Of a stretch of 64,000 nucleotides of DNA, positions 33,961-46,985 are shown in pieces. Origin of the DNA: Nageia nagi (Eukaryota > Pinophyta); NCBI GenBank assembly GCA_050084985.1, contig JBITNC010000001.1, forward strand, positions 44,082,001-44,146,000. Direction: 5' to 3'. Numbering within the stretch: position 1 is the stretch's first letter; each line of letters starts with the position of its first letter. A program made the translations under genes and the position numbers. The notes beneath the pieces were generated by a model. That model was not told the origin of the DNA. It was given only the letters and a program-made list of their open reading frames with translations, and did not search any database.

Positions 33961-35165
33961 ATCCTACTACTCAAAATACTTATAATAGCTAAGATGTAAT
34001 ATTTGATGAGACTAGTGAATCTTTAACTAGTCCACCTACAAAGGTACCTAAACTTAATAGAGGCCCCATAATCAATTATGATGATGAGAATGATGAGAGA
34101 GAAGCTCCAGTTGTGAATTTGCCATCACAAAGACCTAAGTGGTACCAAAAGACACTGTAGGATTCAAACTTGAGTCCTCCACTAGACACTTTGACTTACA
34201 AACCAAGGAAACAAAGCATGGCTCTTGAAGAAGTGAATTTGGCATTGATGAGCATAATTATAAATACACCTAAACCTGAAATGGTCCATGAATTTATTGA
34301 GCCACCACGTTCAAAGTCAACCATGCATGTTAAATATGATGCATTGATAAAAAATGACACATGGAAATTGGTAGATATTCTACCTTGGAAGAAATCCATT
34401 GGATGCAAATGGGTATTCAAAACCAAGTACAAAGCTGATGGTACACTCAATAAAAAAAAGGCCCAACTTATTGCCAAAGGGTATGCTCAATAGGAAGGTA
34501 TTAACTATGAGGAGACTTTTGCTCCCACAGCCAAGATGAAGACCATTATAATTTCTTTTGTAATGACATCTCAATTTGGTTGGAAAGTCCATTAAATGGA
34601 TGTCAAGAATGCCTTCCTAAATGGATACTAAGAGGAGGAAGTCTACATGCAACAACCTAAAGGATTTGTGATTGATCCAAGAAAAATAAAAGTTTGTAGA
34701 TTAATCTAGTCTTTGTATGGTTTGAAACAGGCTCCTTAAGCCTGGTATAGGAAAGTTGATTTCCATTTACTACAACATGACTTCAAGAGGAGTTTATATG
34801 ATCCTAATCTCTACCTTCGATAACATGGGGAGATTGTCATAGTTGTAGTTTATGTTAATGATCTAGTTATCATTGGAAGTACTGAAGAGTTGATCATATC
34901 TTGAAAATTTGACCTAAAATAATTATTCAACATTATCAAACTTGATTTACTTCATTATTTCCTTAGATTAGAGTTCTAGAAGATGCAGGATCATATATTT
35001 ATTTCAAAGATGAAGTACATCAAGAAGCTATTGGAGAAATTTAGGATGATAGAATGTGACCCGATGTCCATGCAAATTGAACTTGGTTTACATTTGTCAT
35101 GTCATGATTATTCTCCACCAGTAAATGTAACTTCCTATCATCAGTTGATTGGAGGGTTAATTTAA
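33961..35165 (+). pseudogene. Copia reverse transcriptase
   Basis: The open frame 34170-34493 enters RT with DTWKLVDILPWKKSIGCKWV and KARLIAKG-like residues. After a TAG at an expected Gln the frame continues: YEETFAPTAKM, MDVKNAFLNGY, SLYGLKQAP. YVND at 34851-34862 replaces YVDD (GAT to AAT). Then MQDHIFISKMKYIKKLLEKF leads to the RNase H tether. Most stops stand where Gln, Lys or Leu is expected. Confidence 0.85.
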
Positions 35166-36146
35166 CTAGCATACACTAGGCTGGATATTTTTAATGCCAT
35201 CAGCTATCTTTCAAGATTTATGCATGAACCAAAGAAAGGCCCACTAGACTATGGCAAAGCATGTTTTTAGGTACATTTGTGTCATTGATGATTATATCTT
35301 GGAATACAAGAAGAATGATAAGTTCATCTTGTCTAGGTACATAGATGTAGATTATGGACGACTTGATGCACTCAGTCGAGCCTAAATCTTGGGTCACTTG
35401 CCAGGGGCGTAACTTTTGATCTAGGTGCTCGTTGGTGCCTTTTTTTTAAAATCACCTAGAATCAAATTCTCTACACCATGGTAAGGATCTCATAGAGAGC
35501 CTTGGATTTTTTGGACCACCTTTTGGGACCTAAAGACTTCATCTTGGTCCCTAAATTTTGCATGCAAAGTTATTTCATAGTTTTTGAAAGTGTTAGTTTT
35601 TTTATAGTTTTTAATAAGAGTATCATTTTAGTGATGTTATTTTAGAAATAACATAGTTAATGTATAATAGATGCATGATTCTAGGTCAGAACTCATCCAA
35701 GCTATTTTGTAGCCTTTTTAAAAATAATAAGCTAATTTTTCTAGGTGCAATAAAAACTTACTATTTTTAGCAAGTTCTGTCTGGTAGAATTGGAGGTGGG
35801 GTTCAATATAAATGTGTTGTAATCCTCTTGGAGGAGGTAGTGTAGATTTGAAATAAAATAAAATTACATGGTTTGTAAAAATTCTTTGTTCTTGGTAATT
35901 TTCTTGTTTGTGGAATTAACAAACCAAAATTACCCTTTAAGTCCATTGCTGGTCTCTTGTAGTGAATCTGCACTAGGATCCTTGGATGATAGAAGTTTAA
36001 TGATAGGATATGTGTTCTTACTTAGATCTGAATCGATTTCATGGGGTGGTAAGAAGCAAAGCATAAATCCAAATCTACCACAAATTCAAAATACAATGCT
36101 ACAAAAGATTCTATTTGTGAAGCAATATGGTTATATCACATTTTGA
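35166..36146 (+). pseudogene. Copia RNase H, interrupted
   Basis: LAYTRLDIFNAISYLSRFM is the standard approach, then RYIDVDYG near 35340. A 597-bp insertion follows, and the domain resumes at about 35975 with GSLDDRSLMIGYVF and ISWGGKKQ. Beyond 36100 the last part (QIADxxTK-type motif near 36325, QIANVLTKSL) ends before the polypurine tract. Confidence 0.75.
35373..35969. mobile_element. Unidentified 597-bp insertion in copia RNase H
   Basis: Flanked by GCACT on both sides (35368-35372 and 35970-35974). Removing the insert plus one GCACT restores the reading frame through LGSLDDR. The insert has no coding content, begins CAGTCGAGCC, contains a T8 run and ends TAGTGAATCT. No terminal inverted repeat was seen. 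It might be a solo LTR or short non-autonomous element. Confidence 0.45.
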
Positions 36147-36420
36147 CAAACATTGGAATTCCATAGAAGCAAGCCACAGTTCTGTATTACAAAAAGCAAG
36201 GTGTATTGAAACTAGTTTGAAATCCTTATTTTCATGAGTGTACCAAACACATTGAGATATAGGTGCACTTCATTTGGGATCATATTTCACTACACAACAT
36301 TCAACTCCAGTACATTTCCATGAAAGAACAAATTGCAAATGTCTTAACCAAATCTCTTGACAATGGAAAGTTGAATACTTTCAAAGCTTCCTCTCATTTC
36401 CTATGAAGACCTAATGTATT

Positions 36421-36428
36421 ATGGGGGG
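36421..36428 (+). promoter_or_regulatory. Copia polypurine tract
   Basis: ATGGGGGG directly before the 3' LTR start; it primes plus-strand synthesis in LTR retrotransposons. Confidence 0.8.
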
Positions 36429-36647
36429 TATTAGAATAAATAATACATTAGATAAATAGATACATATAGGTATCTATAATTGTAATAATGTAATGTTAAT
36501 ATATTATTAACATTTCTAATGTTTACTTTAATATTAGGGTTTATGGTTGCTGCTATTATTATTGTACTGGAATGTAACTCCTGAATACTCATTTACTTAA
36601 ACCTATTCCTTAATAATGTAAAGCAATTTCTCGGTCATTCTCAAATA
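36429..36647 (+). repeat. Copia 3' LTR
   Basis: Begins TATTAGAATAAATAATACAT and ends CATTCTCAAATA. It is followed by CTTAC, the right copy of the target duplication. Confidence 0.93.
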
Positions 36648-36652
36648 CTTAC

Positions 36653-37720
36653 ATGCCTTGAGTAGGTATATTCTCAAATAGTCATTTCTTCTATGCATGA
36701 TGGGATCTATGTTGTTCATTTTAGTGGACCAATAATTACAAAATGTCTAACATGTTTGGGATATTATTTTCCTACCATGAAACATGATTGTAGTAAATAT
36801 ACTAAGAAATTCTTCAAATGTCCACATCATGCAAATTTGTTTAACCAATCTTTAGAGGCACTCTAACCATGCAAACTTTATGGCCATTTTCTAGATAGGG
36901 TCTATATCTTATCAACTTAATCTCTCCTCCTTCCTCTAGGGGACACAAATTTATAATAAAATCCACTTAGTATTTTACAAAATGGGTGGAAGAAGCACCT
37001 CTAATTTTCATAAAGGGTCCAAAAATAACTAAATTCATTGAGCAATATATAATATGTCACTTTAAGATCCTATCTCAAATTATATTTGTTAATGGAAAAA
37101 AAATTAAGAATAAGGAAGTTAAAGCCCTCTCTTATGGATATAGCATTAAGTATAGTTTCTCCACACCATATTACTTTTAGGGGAATGGATAAGTGAAGGC
37201 AAAAAATTAAACCATATATAGTATCTTGCTCAAAACTATGAATAACTCACATCCAAGTTTCCATGCCTTGTGGGCCTACTGTACTAGTATTCACACCCCT
37301 ATATGTGCTACCCTTTTTCTATGTTTTATAGTTTAGAGGCATTTTTTCCTATTTAAATTGAGATACTATCTCTTAGGATTTCTTTACAAGAATACATCAT
37401 TTATGAAGTTTCCCATCAAGCTTATCTAGAACAACTTTTACTTATATATGAATGTCATCTCTATCTTTAGAACACATGCACATTTATCAAAATTGCATAA
37501 AATGATTCATCGATAAGAAAGTAAAGATTCAATAATTTCAAGTAGGAGACCTTGTCCTAAAAGAAAATAATAGATTTCCCATCAAGAGCATAAACTATGT
37601 GATAATTTTGCACCTAATTAGTTATGTCCCTTTGTTGTCAAATAAAAATTTGGGCCAGGATCCTACTACCTAACTAGTTTCGTAGGGGTTGATGAGTGAG
37701 AGCCAATCAATGTGGCTCAC
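36653..37720 (+). pseudogene. Element B integrase
   Basis: After the copia element the zinc part appears (YYFPTMKHDC, KFFKCPHHANL). The frame 36986-37180 holds EEAPLIFIKGPKITKFIEQ and then FVNGKKIKNKEVK, where the D-N-G catalytic Asp is replaced by Val. GNG-stop-VKAKN has Lys in place of the catalytic Glu. The C-terminal VGDLVLKENN and a GPGSYYLTSF stretch near 37660 show that B's integrase originally ended in the usual way, unlike A. Several frameshifts are present. Confidence 0.75.
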
Positions 37721-38299
37721 CTCTAACCTTTATATACTATAAAACTTAAAAATAATGTTGTTTATTCTTATTCAATATATTTTGGGAGTTGTAATCAAAA
37801 GTTCTTATTTCATTTTATTGGATTATTTCATAGGTATGGAGAAAAGAATTGAGCACCTCTACCTACCATAAAGAATAGTAATTATTTTAAGGGGGGAAAT
37901 TATAGTTTCTTATACCACACTATTTGGGGGATCATGCCATACATTCTCTTGCATCTTCTCTTCTCTAGAAGTAAAAATTTTCCTCTACTTAGCTATTGAC
38001 ATGCAAAGATTGTATATAACATAGTTTTACCTAAGCATGCAGTTAGGATGGACAACCCTTCATGATGGAGAGAATGTTGATATTTACTTAAACATCAAAA
38101 ACTTATTATTATTTGATATGCCAATATTGATAATATCAATCTATTTTATCTTTATCGACCCTTTAAGCTCCAATACTGATCCTAGATTATGTGATTTAGT
38201 CTGCTATAATAATTGATATGTATAAAGACCCATTTTTGCTTAAAATGTGGTTGACCTAGATAAATTAGTTTGAACAAAATTTTTATGAGGAAAATATGG
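37721..38299 (+). other. Spacer between integrase and extra domain in B
   Basis: Contains AAGGGGGGAAA at about 37890, a polypurine-tract-like sequence well upstream of the extra domain. No reading frame is convincing. In element A this spacer is absent. Confidence 0.4.
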
Positions 38300-39545
38300 T
38301 TTATGACTTTACTAATTGGTTCATACCCAACAACACACTCTTTAATCCCAATATGATGAGAAATAGATTATTCATAATGCAATCCAAATTTCCCCATCCT
38401 CCTCCTCCTATTTAGCCAATATGCCATGTCATTATTACTCAAAATTGATACATTTAAGAGGAGCTTTTAGTTACAAAATAATAAAGAATACCCATTTTTT
38501 AGTATGATTGATGTGAAAACCACTTCTCACAATGCTATTAGGGAGGCAAGCACATAAACTTGATTTATCAATTCCCTAATATGACAATTGAGCATTTTCT
38601 TCAATATCCATTAGATATCCAAAAAATCATTATGTAAAAATACTTTGAGAAGTACCACACTAATTCTTGGGAAATCAATATTAGAGGCTCATGTGTATTG
38701 TTTAGCTTCAATTCCAAAGAATTATGGTTGGAAGATGAATCAAATATTGAATTGATAAATCTCTTCTACTTGTATTGGCCATACTCACCACCCAAATTGT
38801 TGATAGATCATTCAATTTATGATCAAAACTATTACTACTCATAATACTATAGTAATACTCACATTGTATTAGATTATATTATCCACTAAGTTACTCAAAA
38901 AACATCTAAATATATAATTATAGCCACTAGTTTATGATTGTTCATCATGCTCAACATTCAAAAGTGAAATAATGTGCTTTCAACACACTATATCTCACTT
39001 CCCAAATCAATGTATACATACTAAGGAGCATGTATCAGTTTTTCCTACAAATATCTTAAGATTAATAGATATAGTTTATCTTATAGATGAGTTGGGAATG
39101 GCATTAATAAGTTGATAGAAAACCTAATGCTTCATTCTATGGTATATTTTCCATATTTGGAATGAATCATCCCCCACTATTACATTTCCATATAACTCCA
39201 TTATCCTTGCATTCAAATTCCACATCCATCATTCATTCATAATCAATGATTTCCACCATGTACATCTAGTACATCTATCACACTAGTTAGACATAGGTGC
39301 AAATTTCAACCTTTTCCTAAACTTTCTCCACAACCTCCCATTATAATATACCCCATTTAATATCAACCATCAATCTTAGGCCCAATACCATTACACTTGT
39401 GCCTACAACCAACCTTATATCACTCTCATTTTGTACACCTACACAAACATTACACTACATGCGCTCCTACCCACCATCTCATCACTCCATTCACCCTCAT
39501 CCATGGGTTGCTCCTGTATATGTTGCTTTATGGTGGGGTCCATAA
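38300..39545 (+). pseudogene. Element B extra domain and proline-rich tail (unknown function)
   Basis: The segment 38581-38844 reads, with one stop, PLDIQK, SWEINIRG, FNSKELW, LFYLYWP and PPKLLID. It lines up along its length with element A at 3395-3844. Upstream, SKFPHPPPP near 38390 matches the Pro-rich lead of A's first copy. Downstream (39180-39545) a His/Pro-rich tail ends HPWVAPVYVALWWGP before TAA at 39540-39542. The shared order in two separate insertions shows that the domain belongs to this element family. No known fold is recognised and no membrane helix is evident. Confidence 0.55.
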
Positions 39546-39800
39546 TATTAAATTCTCATCATAATTAAAGATTTATCACCTTTATTTGTACATATTTATT
39601 ACTTTAAAAAAATTAAAAATAAAAAACATCATAAAATTCATAAAAATAATAAAAATATTACAAAAATACTTTCATCACTTTTTATCATAGTTATGCTTAC
39701 AAGTCAAAAGTACAGCCACCAACTCAAATACTATATATCTTTATCCAAATATTACAGTTGGATCGAATACTTTGGATGAATTGTTATTTTTGTGAACCTT

Positions 39801-40220
39801 AGATAGAGAATGCTAGGACACCAATGGGTATTGATACAACTAGTGAAAGTTTAATCACTTAAAAGTAAATTGATGATGTAGTCATAAGTGATTTGTTAAC
39901 ATTGATTCATCATCAATAAATGATGCATTTCATTGTGTATTAAAAATAGAGTTTACCATATCCTTGGTCAAATGATCTTTATGAGACAACCATGGAAATA
40001 ATCATAAATAACAAAATCCTAGTTTAGAAAATCATGCTACTTGATTTTGAAATGGTTATGATAGATATCTTCAAACCGCAAATAGAGAAAGCTAGATCAT
40101 CAATGGCCATCGATACGACTAGTGAGAGTTTACCCACTTAAAAGATAATCAATGATGCAATTGTAACTGATTTATTGATATTGATTCATCATCAATGTAT
40201 GATAAAATTCAATGTGTATC
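39801..40220. repeat. Two copies of a hairpin-rich repeat, period 279 bp
   Basis: Copies at 39801-39940 and 40080-40220 share GAGAA-GCTAG, CGATACGACTAGTGAGAG-like and ATTGATTCATCATCAAT segments. A third copy is at 63406-63541. Each holds three short stems (see findings). Confidence 0.8.
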
Positions 40221-41430
40221 CACCACTTAGGAACTTGTAAGAATAAATCTTCATATGATTTAATTGAAATAATATATCTTTAATCCCATAAGATTGATAC
40301 TTAATATAAGTCTTTCATGAACAATACATCTAAACATGTTGAGCTATACTTATGTATATGCACTTATAAATAGAATTGAAAATCTAATATGCTATAACAA
40401 CATGATCACATTATCAATTCCCTTATTTCTCCATCTCATTTATATCCTTACATAGGTTTACATCCACCATGTCTTTTCACTCCATATAGTCTCCATTATA
40501 TAAAGATTTTTTGGTTGGTTGATCTATTAGGTAACCTAATATGTCTTAAAGGTTGGTAATAATTAGTGATCCAACTTAGATTCTTGATATAAGATAGAGA
40601 AATTGAAAGACATATCTTTCCCATTACACATATGTATCTCACATATATCAAAGAGATTCCAAAAATAAAGAGAAAAGAAAATTATGATAGAGTCATTACT
40701 AAATATGCTTTCCTATATTCAATAAGTTAACCTAAAAAAAAAAAGGAAAAAACGGAAAATAGAAGAGGAAGTAAATTTTATATATCTCATATAGTGGAAA
40801 GCTTTCCTTAATTATATTTTGTACACTTGATCTCAATAAATAAAATTCCATCCCCATGAAAGCTTCCTATCTTGATCAACTTTCATATGTTCCCACAAAA
40901 GAATTGCATGTATCTATCTAGCCCAAATCAAGCCTATGGGAAGCTCAATAAACATTATTTCCTTTAGGAATTCATTGAAGTAAATATTCTAGTAAATCCA
41001 AGTGAAACTCTCTAATTATGTTTCCATCATAATTGCATACAATGCCTCTAAATCATACCATATTAGCCTTAATTCATGTTCAACCTTCAAATTTGATAAT
41101 AAAATTTGAACATGTTGTTTATATAAATGATGTCTTGTGCATAGACCATAGTGTGGTAAAACATTCAAAATAAATCAAGGAACATCAATTACATAATAAT
41201 AAATCAAGCTTACACAAGGAATCTAGTAACATATATATTTTGATCGATTCACACTTTGTTTGAATTTTCATAAGTACAATTTGATAACTTTTCAAATGTA
41301 TAAAATGCCATGTTGGTCCAGTAAGCAAGGGAGAAATTCCTAAATGACTATGTAGTGACTCAGGATTTAAATCATTTATGAGCACAAATACTAGAATGTG
41401 ATGACACTCACATCATAATTGGTCTCAAAG
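40221..41430. other. No gene seen
   Basis: AT-rich sequence, possibly the LTR of element D, whose primer-binding site may lie at 41669. No frame or motif is supported. Confidence 0.35.
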
Positions 41431-41668
41431 TAATTATGCCTCTACTAGTGAAAAGGAAAGGGGTTATAAAAATAATATTTATTAATATACTAGGTATTCC
41501 ACATCCTATGCTCAATAGTGGATGAATTGATTCCACTAGGTGAATGATACACATTGATAAAAAAATGTCAACCATAAATGGTTACATCTCCATGCAAAAG
41601 GCTAAGGAATATGCAAGGAATCTAGATTGAGACCTAGGTATTCAAAATCCTAAACTCAATAGATGAAA
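41431..41668. repeat. Direct repeat before possible primer-binding site
   Basis: CTAGGTATTCCACATCCTA near 41491 and CTAGGTATTCAAAATCCTA near 41634 are both followed by an ACTCAATAG-like segment. Confidence 0.55.
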
Positions 41669-41688
41669 TTTGGGGCCGTTAAATGACA
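41669..41688 (+). promoter_or_regulatory. Possible primer-binding site of an element D
   Basis: TTTGGGGCCGTTAAATGACA resembles the plant gypsy site TTTGGCGCCGTTG. The preceding sequence would then be an LTR end. Only one line of evidence supports it. Confidence 0.3.
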
Positions 41689-41999
41689 CTTCTTATTTCA
41701 CAAGAGCAAGAGCTTGTTCTACACATTAAAATGGAATTCATACTCAAACCTAATCTATCTAAATTTATTTCTTCTTATTTCATATCTCTTATATGTGACA
41801 TGTTCATTTGTAGTTATATCATTTGTTGTCTTTATCATCATTTTCAACATCCTAATATATATTTTTCATAAATTCTTATCTTCTCAATTATTTTTTATTC
41901 TTTGTATTATTATTTTTTTACTTGGTTCCTTAAATCATTTTTTATTTTATATCTTCTTAGCATATATTTATTCATTATTATCGTATAAAGAAAATAAAA

Positions 42000-42650
42000 T
42001 AAAACATGCAATTGAGACAAATAGCAAAAAAGATAGGTAATGTGGATACCAATAGTGATAAAGGAAAGAATATTGAGAACTAAGAGGGAGGAATATCAAA
42101 ATAATAAGAAAAAATACATGAACAATAAAAATTTCAATAAATGATGAAGAAAGAAAATACTCCAAAGAATTCAATAATCCAATCAAACAGGTTTGAGTCT
42201 CTATCAAATAATAGGAATATCCTACAAGAAAAAAATGAGTACCCTTTATATCAAATACCAAAGACCTAGATTATACAAGAGGAAGAAAATGAAGAATCCA
42301 AAACATCCTAAAAAATGAAGCAAAAAATGAAAAAAAAAATTAAAATCAGAAATCAAGAATGGAGAATGATGAACAAACACACAACATAGTTGAAAATGAA
42401 GCAAGGGGAGTAAATTGCATACAAAATGAATACTATACTAATGATGTATAGATTGAAAGAGGCCTGAATTATGATGAAATCCTACTATATAGAATAACAA
42501 ATTAAGTATGTAAATTATTTTAGGAGAAAATGTTCCAAAAGATAGAAAAGCAAGAAAAGGAGAAGGAAAACGAAAAGAATGTAAGCATTCCAATGCAAAA
42601 CAAAAGGAACAAGGTTAAAAAATGATATAATATTAGACAAAAATAACATT
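42000..42650 (+). other. Purine-rich tract, perhaps a worn gag coiled-coil region
   Basis: Long runs of GAAAAG and AAGGAGAAGGAAAACG encode Lys/Glu-rich pieces such as KIEKQEKEKENEKN in broken frames. Element A's gag N-terminus has a similar charged coiled coil, and the possible primer-binding site at 41669 is upstream. This is inference only. Confidence 0.3.
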
Positions 42651-43931
42651 TCAATCTACTTCATTTTATAGACTACTTCCTTTTACAATAACCTAAATTA
42701 TATTTATTGTCTATAGCATGACCATAAGAAGCTACCTTAGCTTACACAAAACAAAATCTCTTGTTATACAAGGTTCTTAGAGCACTTTCAAAACTCTAAA
42801 TATTTTTTTGATAATTCAAATTTACATAGAATTTATTTAAAAAAAAATATGAATCTCTTATCTTAAATCATTGTTTTATATTTTACATTGTTATACAAAA
42901 TATCATTTTGTTACTTATCACCTATATAATAACTTACTATATCACATTTTGAGTTTTCCATAAGTGTTCATTATTTTCATTGTTACTTGATTAAATTTTT
43001 ATAATAATTTTTTCATTACAAAACTATTTATATAAGAATATATGCACAATCATAAACCATGTAATTATCCATATATGATCATCATAAATTTTAACACATC
43101 CATGTTCAAAAATCATCAACATCTACTAATCATAGTAAAAACCAAGCCATCAACATAATACTTTAATAAGTATAATCATAATAACATCATCATACCATAA
43201 AAATTACTAATCTAAATATGCATAAAAATAATCTATAAATTTCCATCACATACATGTCACCATGTGGCCTTAAAATATAAACATAATCTCTTAAAAAAAT
43301 ATCATCTAAATCTTGATGTACCACCATGTGATGGTCTTGTAAAGTCACCCTAAGGTTTATACACTAACTATTCTCCTTATACATTTGACTCAAAATGAGG
43401 ACTATAATATTCTCAAATACCATCACCATTGATAAGGTCTTATCTCATTGTTCTTCTATGCAAGTTCCTCCTGATAACTCTCTTTTCTTTGAATATCGAG
43501 GAGTATCTATCAAGTGAAACATCACAACCTCTAACATCCTCATCCTCCTATGCAACCTCATAGTGCACTCAAACTATGATATGTACCAAAATTGGATGTA
43601 TATGTATGAGATGGTACATGTAGCCTCTTGTATCCAATTGGTGGTTTAGGTGTCATCTATCCTTGTGGATACCATAAGAAGTCGATCAACTAGGAATCCA
43701 TGGCTAGTTGGTAGTAGTTTCTCTCTAGATCCATCTCTAAAATCATACTACCAGAAGACCTTACACCATTTCCTTCTTCACCAACTACTATAATTGTTAT
43801 TAAAGTTGTTAAATAGTCTGATCTTACAATGCAATTGTACCTAATGTTGCATCCTTTTCTTATCGGTATCAATCATGTACAACCCTATACTTTATCCTAT
43901 ATATAAGGTACACCTTAAGCCCACCTAATTA
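42651..43931. other. No gene seen
   Basis: AT-rich sequence. A TATATATAAGG box-like sequence lies at about 43898 just before repeat R1 begins. No coding similarity is visible. Confidence 0.35.
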
Positions 43932-45366
43932 ATTTTTTTTACGTATTTTAGGTGAGCTCCATACCTTGATCTTCATACACAAATATATACTTTTAATTTC
44001 TTCATCCATGTCCATTTTATTTCACTTCCAAAACTTATATTCAACCTAAGTGTGCTAGACACACCTCAAGTTTAAGCACCTAAACATACATTACAAAGTA
44101 CACTCAAGGTTCATTGTGCACTAAATTTTCATAGTGTGTTTAAATAGGTATACAATTTTAATAAAAATAAATACACCATTAATATTGGTACCATAAGAAA
44201 ATACAACATTTCATGCATCATATAAATTATACTCCCTACCACAACATACAAATCAATTATAGATCATATCAATCACTAAGATCATTCAATAAGCTAGAAT
44301 CTACCAGACATGATTTTACAACCTATATCATATGCAAAGCCAATATATTCTATAATATTAAACATTAATACATAATATATCAATGATATTTTTTACATCC
44401 ACACTTGCATTTATAATAAGGAATACAATGCTCTTTCATTATATATATATAGTGGTCCAATACATAAATCATAATAGTATTTACATGTACAACATAAATC
44501 TTCATCATATAATTATGAATCCTCACCCATGATACTTCCTCATTATCCATTAGCATGTAAAGATGACCTTAGAGCAAATATAAAATTCATGGTTTCCAAT
44601 ACTTGAATAACTGTAACATTCAAGATAGAGTTTAACATAAAATAACACATGAGTGTTTCAAATATATTACCACATAAATAGCAACTCTTTAGAGTACAAA
44701 ATTTTTATGAGAGCAAAGAAAGTAAGTTAAATCATTTAGTAAGTTATTATATTAAAAATATTGACAGCTAAACAATTCTTAGTTATTACCCCTTTAAACA
44801 TTCTTGATGTGATTTCAATGTATGTAAAAGCATAAGATTTTTTGGGTCCTATGATTTTTTTAGTAGAAATATTCTCCATAATAGTATTCAACAAAGGAGA
44901 GTATTATCCAAGCTTCTACTTGATTGCCATTCTAAACTAATGGTTCAACATTATTAGTATTTATCATTGGAATTGAAGCATTATCAACAATATATTTGTT
45001 ATCAAACTTTATGAAACACTAATAATCCTATAAATTTTCTTATACAATGAAAGTTGATCAATTTATAAAAATAGATTTATTCAAATCAGTATAATATCAC
45101 ACCACATGGTCAATCAAGAATTTAAACTATAATAGCATAGATTCCTTTAATCTTGAACAAGATTTATAAAATATAACTTTACTTATACTTTGTAACAAGA
45201 CTTTTAAGGATAGTTACATTTTGATATTCTACTCCACCAATGTGATCATAGAAAAAAATAATCAAAACCATGAAGATCAATATTTCAATACACAATATAT
45301 TTCAAAATTTGAACTAGATAGCATCTACTACAATGGTAGTCCAAGATAGACATCCAACTTCCAAGT

Positions 45367-45776
<410 letters not shown>

Positions 45777-46985
45777 ATGTATTGAAAAAGAAATATCTAC
45801 ATCAATCATAATTAACACACACACACACACATTTGGATGATCATGGCATAATATGAACTAGGCCTACCCTAGATGCATCTACATATGCCATAGGTCATTA
45901 AGCATGAAGTCCACTTTGCCTTAGGATCAAATATCCATCCATGTCTTCTTAATACTTAGAAACCTCATATAGTTTTTTCAGACTCAATGCAAATTCCTTA
46001 TACACATATAACAAACTGAATGCATCTACATGAGGATGGAAGATCCTATCTTAATAGACTCATCATCCTACTAATTTTGCTAGTCATACCAATAGAATCC
46101 AAGATGAAAATCAGTCCCCAACATCCTAATTATAAAATAAGTGTGGGGTTAAAGTACAAGATTTTTAAGAGCAGCAACAAACTATAATGAAAGAAAAAAA
46201 GTAAACAAGATAACATTGCTTTTTTTCATTCATAATCTATTTGATGGAAGCTTTTAGTATTCACTTCATACATACTAAAACTTGTTACAAATAATAATTT
46301 GTAATCCCAATTTTTAGCAATAACTACATGAAACTATATTAACAAAATGTTGTCCAAAAGTTCATATTATCCTATATATTATATTTTCTCCATCCTATGG
46401 AAAATACAAATAATATAGATATTATCCAACTAACAAACATCTCTTATGCCAAAAACATAGTCTCAAAATCCTATACCAATAATTGTAGCAACAAAATTTG
46501 TATGGTAATATCAAAATAACTTACAACAACAAGCTATATAACTAAGCACACATATTTTCATCATATATTCTCTCATAAAAATTGAAGATGATATTTTGAC
46601 ATAATCAACTTTAAGTATATAAATCATGTAGCAAAACATTTCACGTAATTTAAACTTCGTTAGCAAGATCGTAAGAATTTATTGACTTATTTTTATAAAC
46701 AAATTTCAACATCGTGCATACTAAAATTTCATAACATAAAGTTAAATATTCTCACACATTTTATTTCATCTCAAAACCTTTATCAATATTTAAGATAGAA
46801 GAAATTCTTATGATGTCTATCAAATATCAACAAGCATAAACTTTAATAGTATGCTTCACACAATCATTTATTATAAACATAATCCACTTTAAAGAAAGTG
46901 ATTTCACTACAATTATTTTAATACCATAACATCAAATGATGCTTTATTTTATTCTCTTAACAATAAATTTTGTAGATAAATGATT

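Larger units (their letters stand above)
30077..36647 (+). mobile_element. Ty1/copia LTR retrotransposon nested in element B
   Basis: Two LTRs of about 220 bp, a CTTAC target duplication, a primer-binding site for initiator tRNA-Met and a G-rich polypurine tract define the element precisely. Gene order gag, protease, integrase, RT, RNase H is copia. The LTRs begin TATT and end AATA instead of TG...CA. Differences between the two LTRs number about 24 in 220 by hand count. Stops and substitutions inactivate every domain. Confidence 0.93.
28320..39545 (+). mobile_element. Element B: gypsy/Tat relative of A, split by a copia element
   Basis: The left piece (28320-30076) carries RT, RNase H and a damaged second RNase H. 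The right piece (36648-39545) carries integrase and the extra domain also found in A. Joining the pieces around the copia element restores the order of A. The 5' half (LTR, gag, protease) is missing and no 3' LTR was recognised. Confidence 0.75.
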
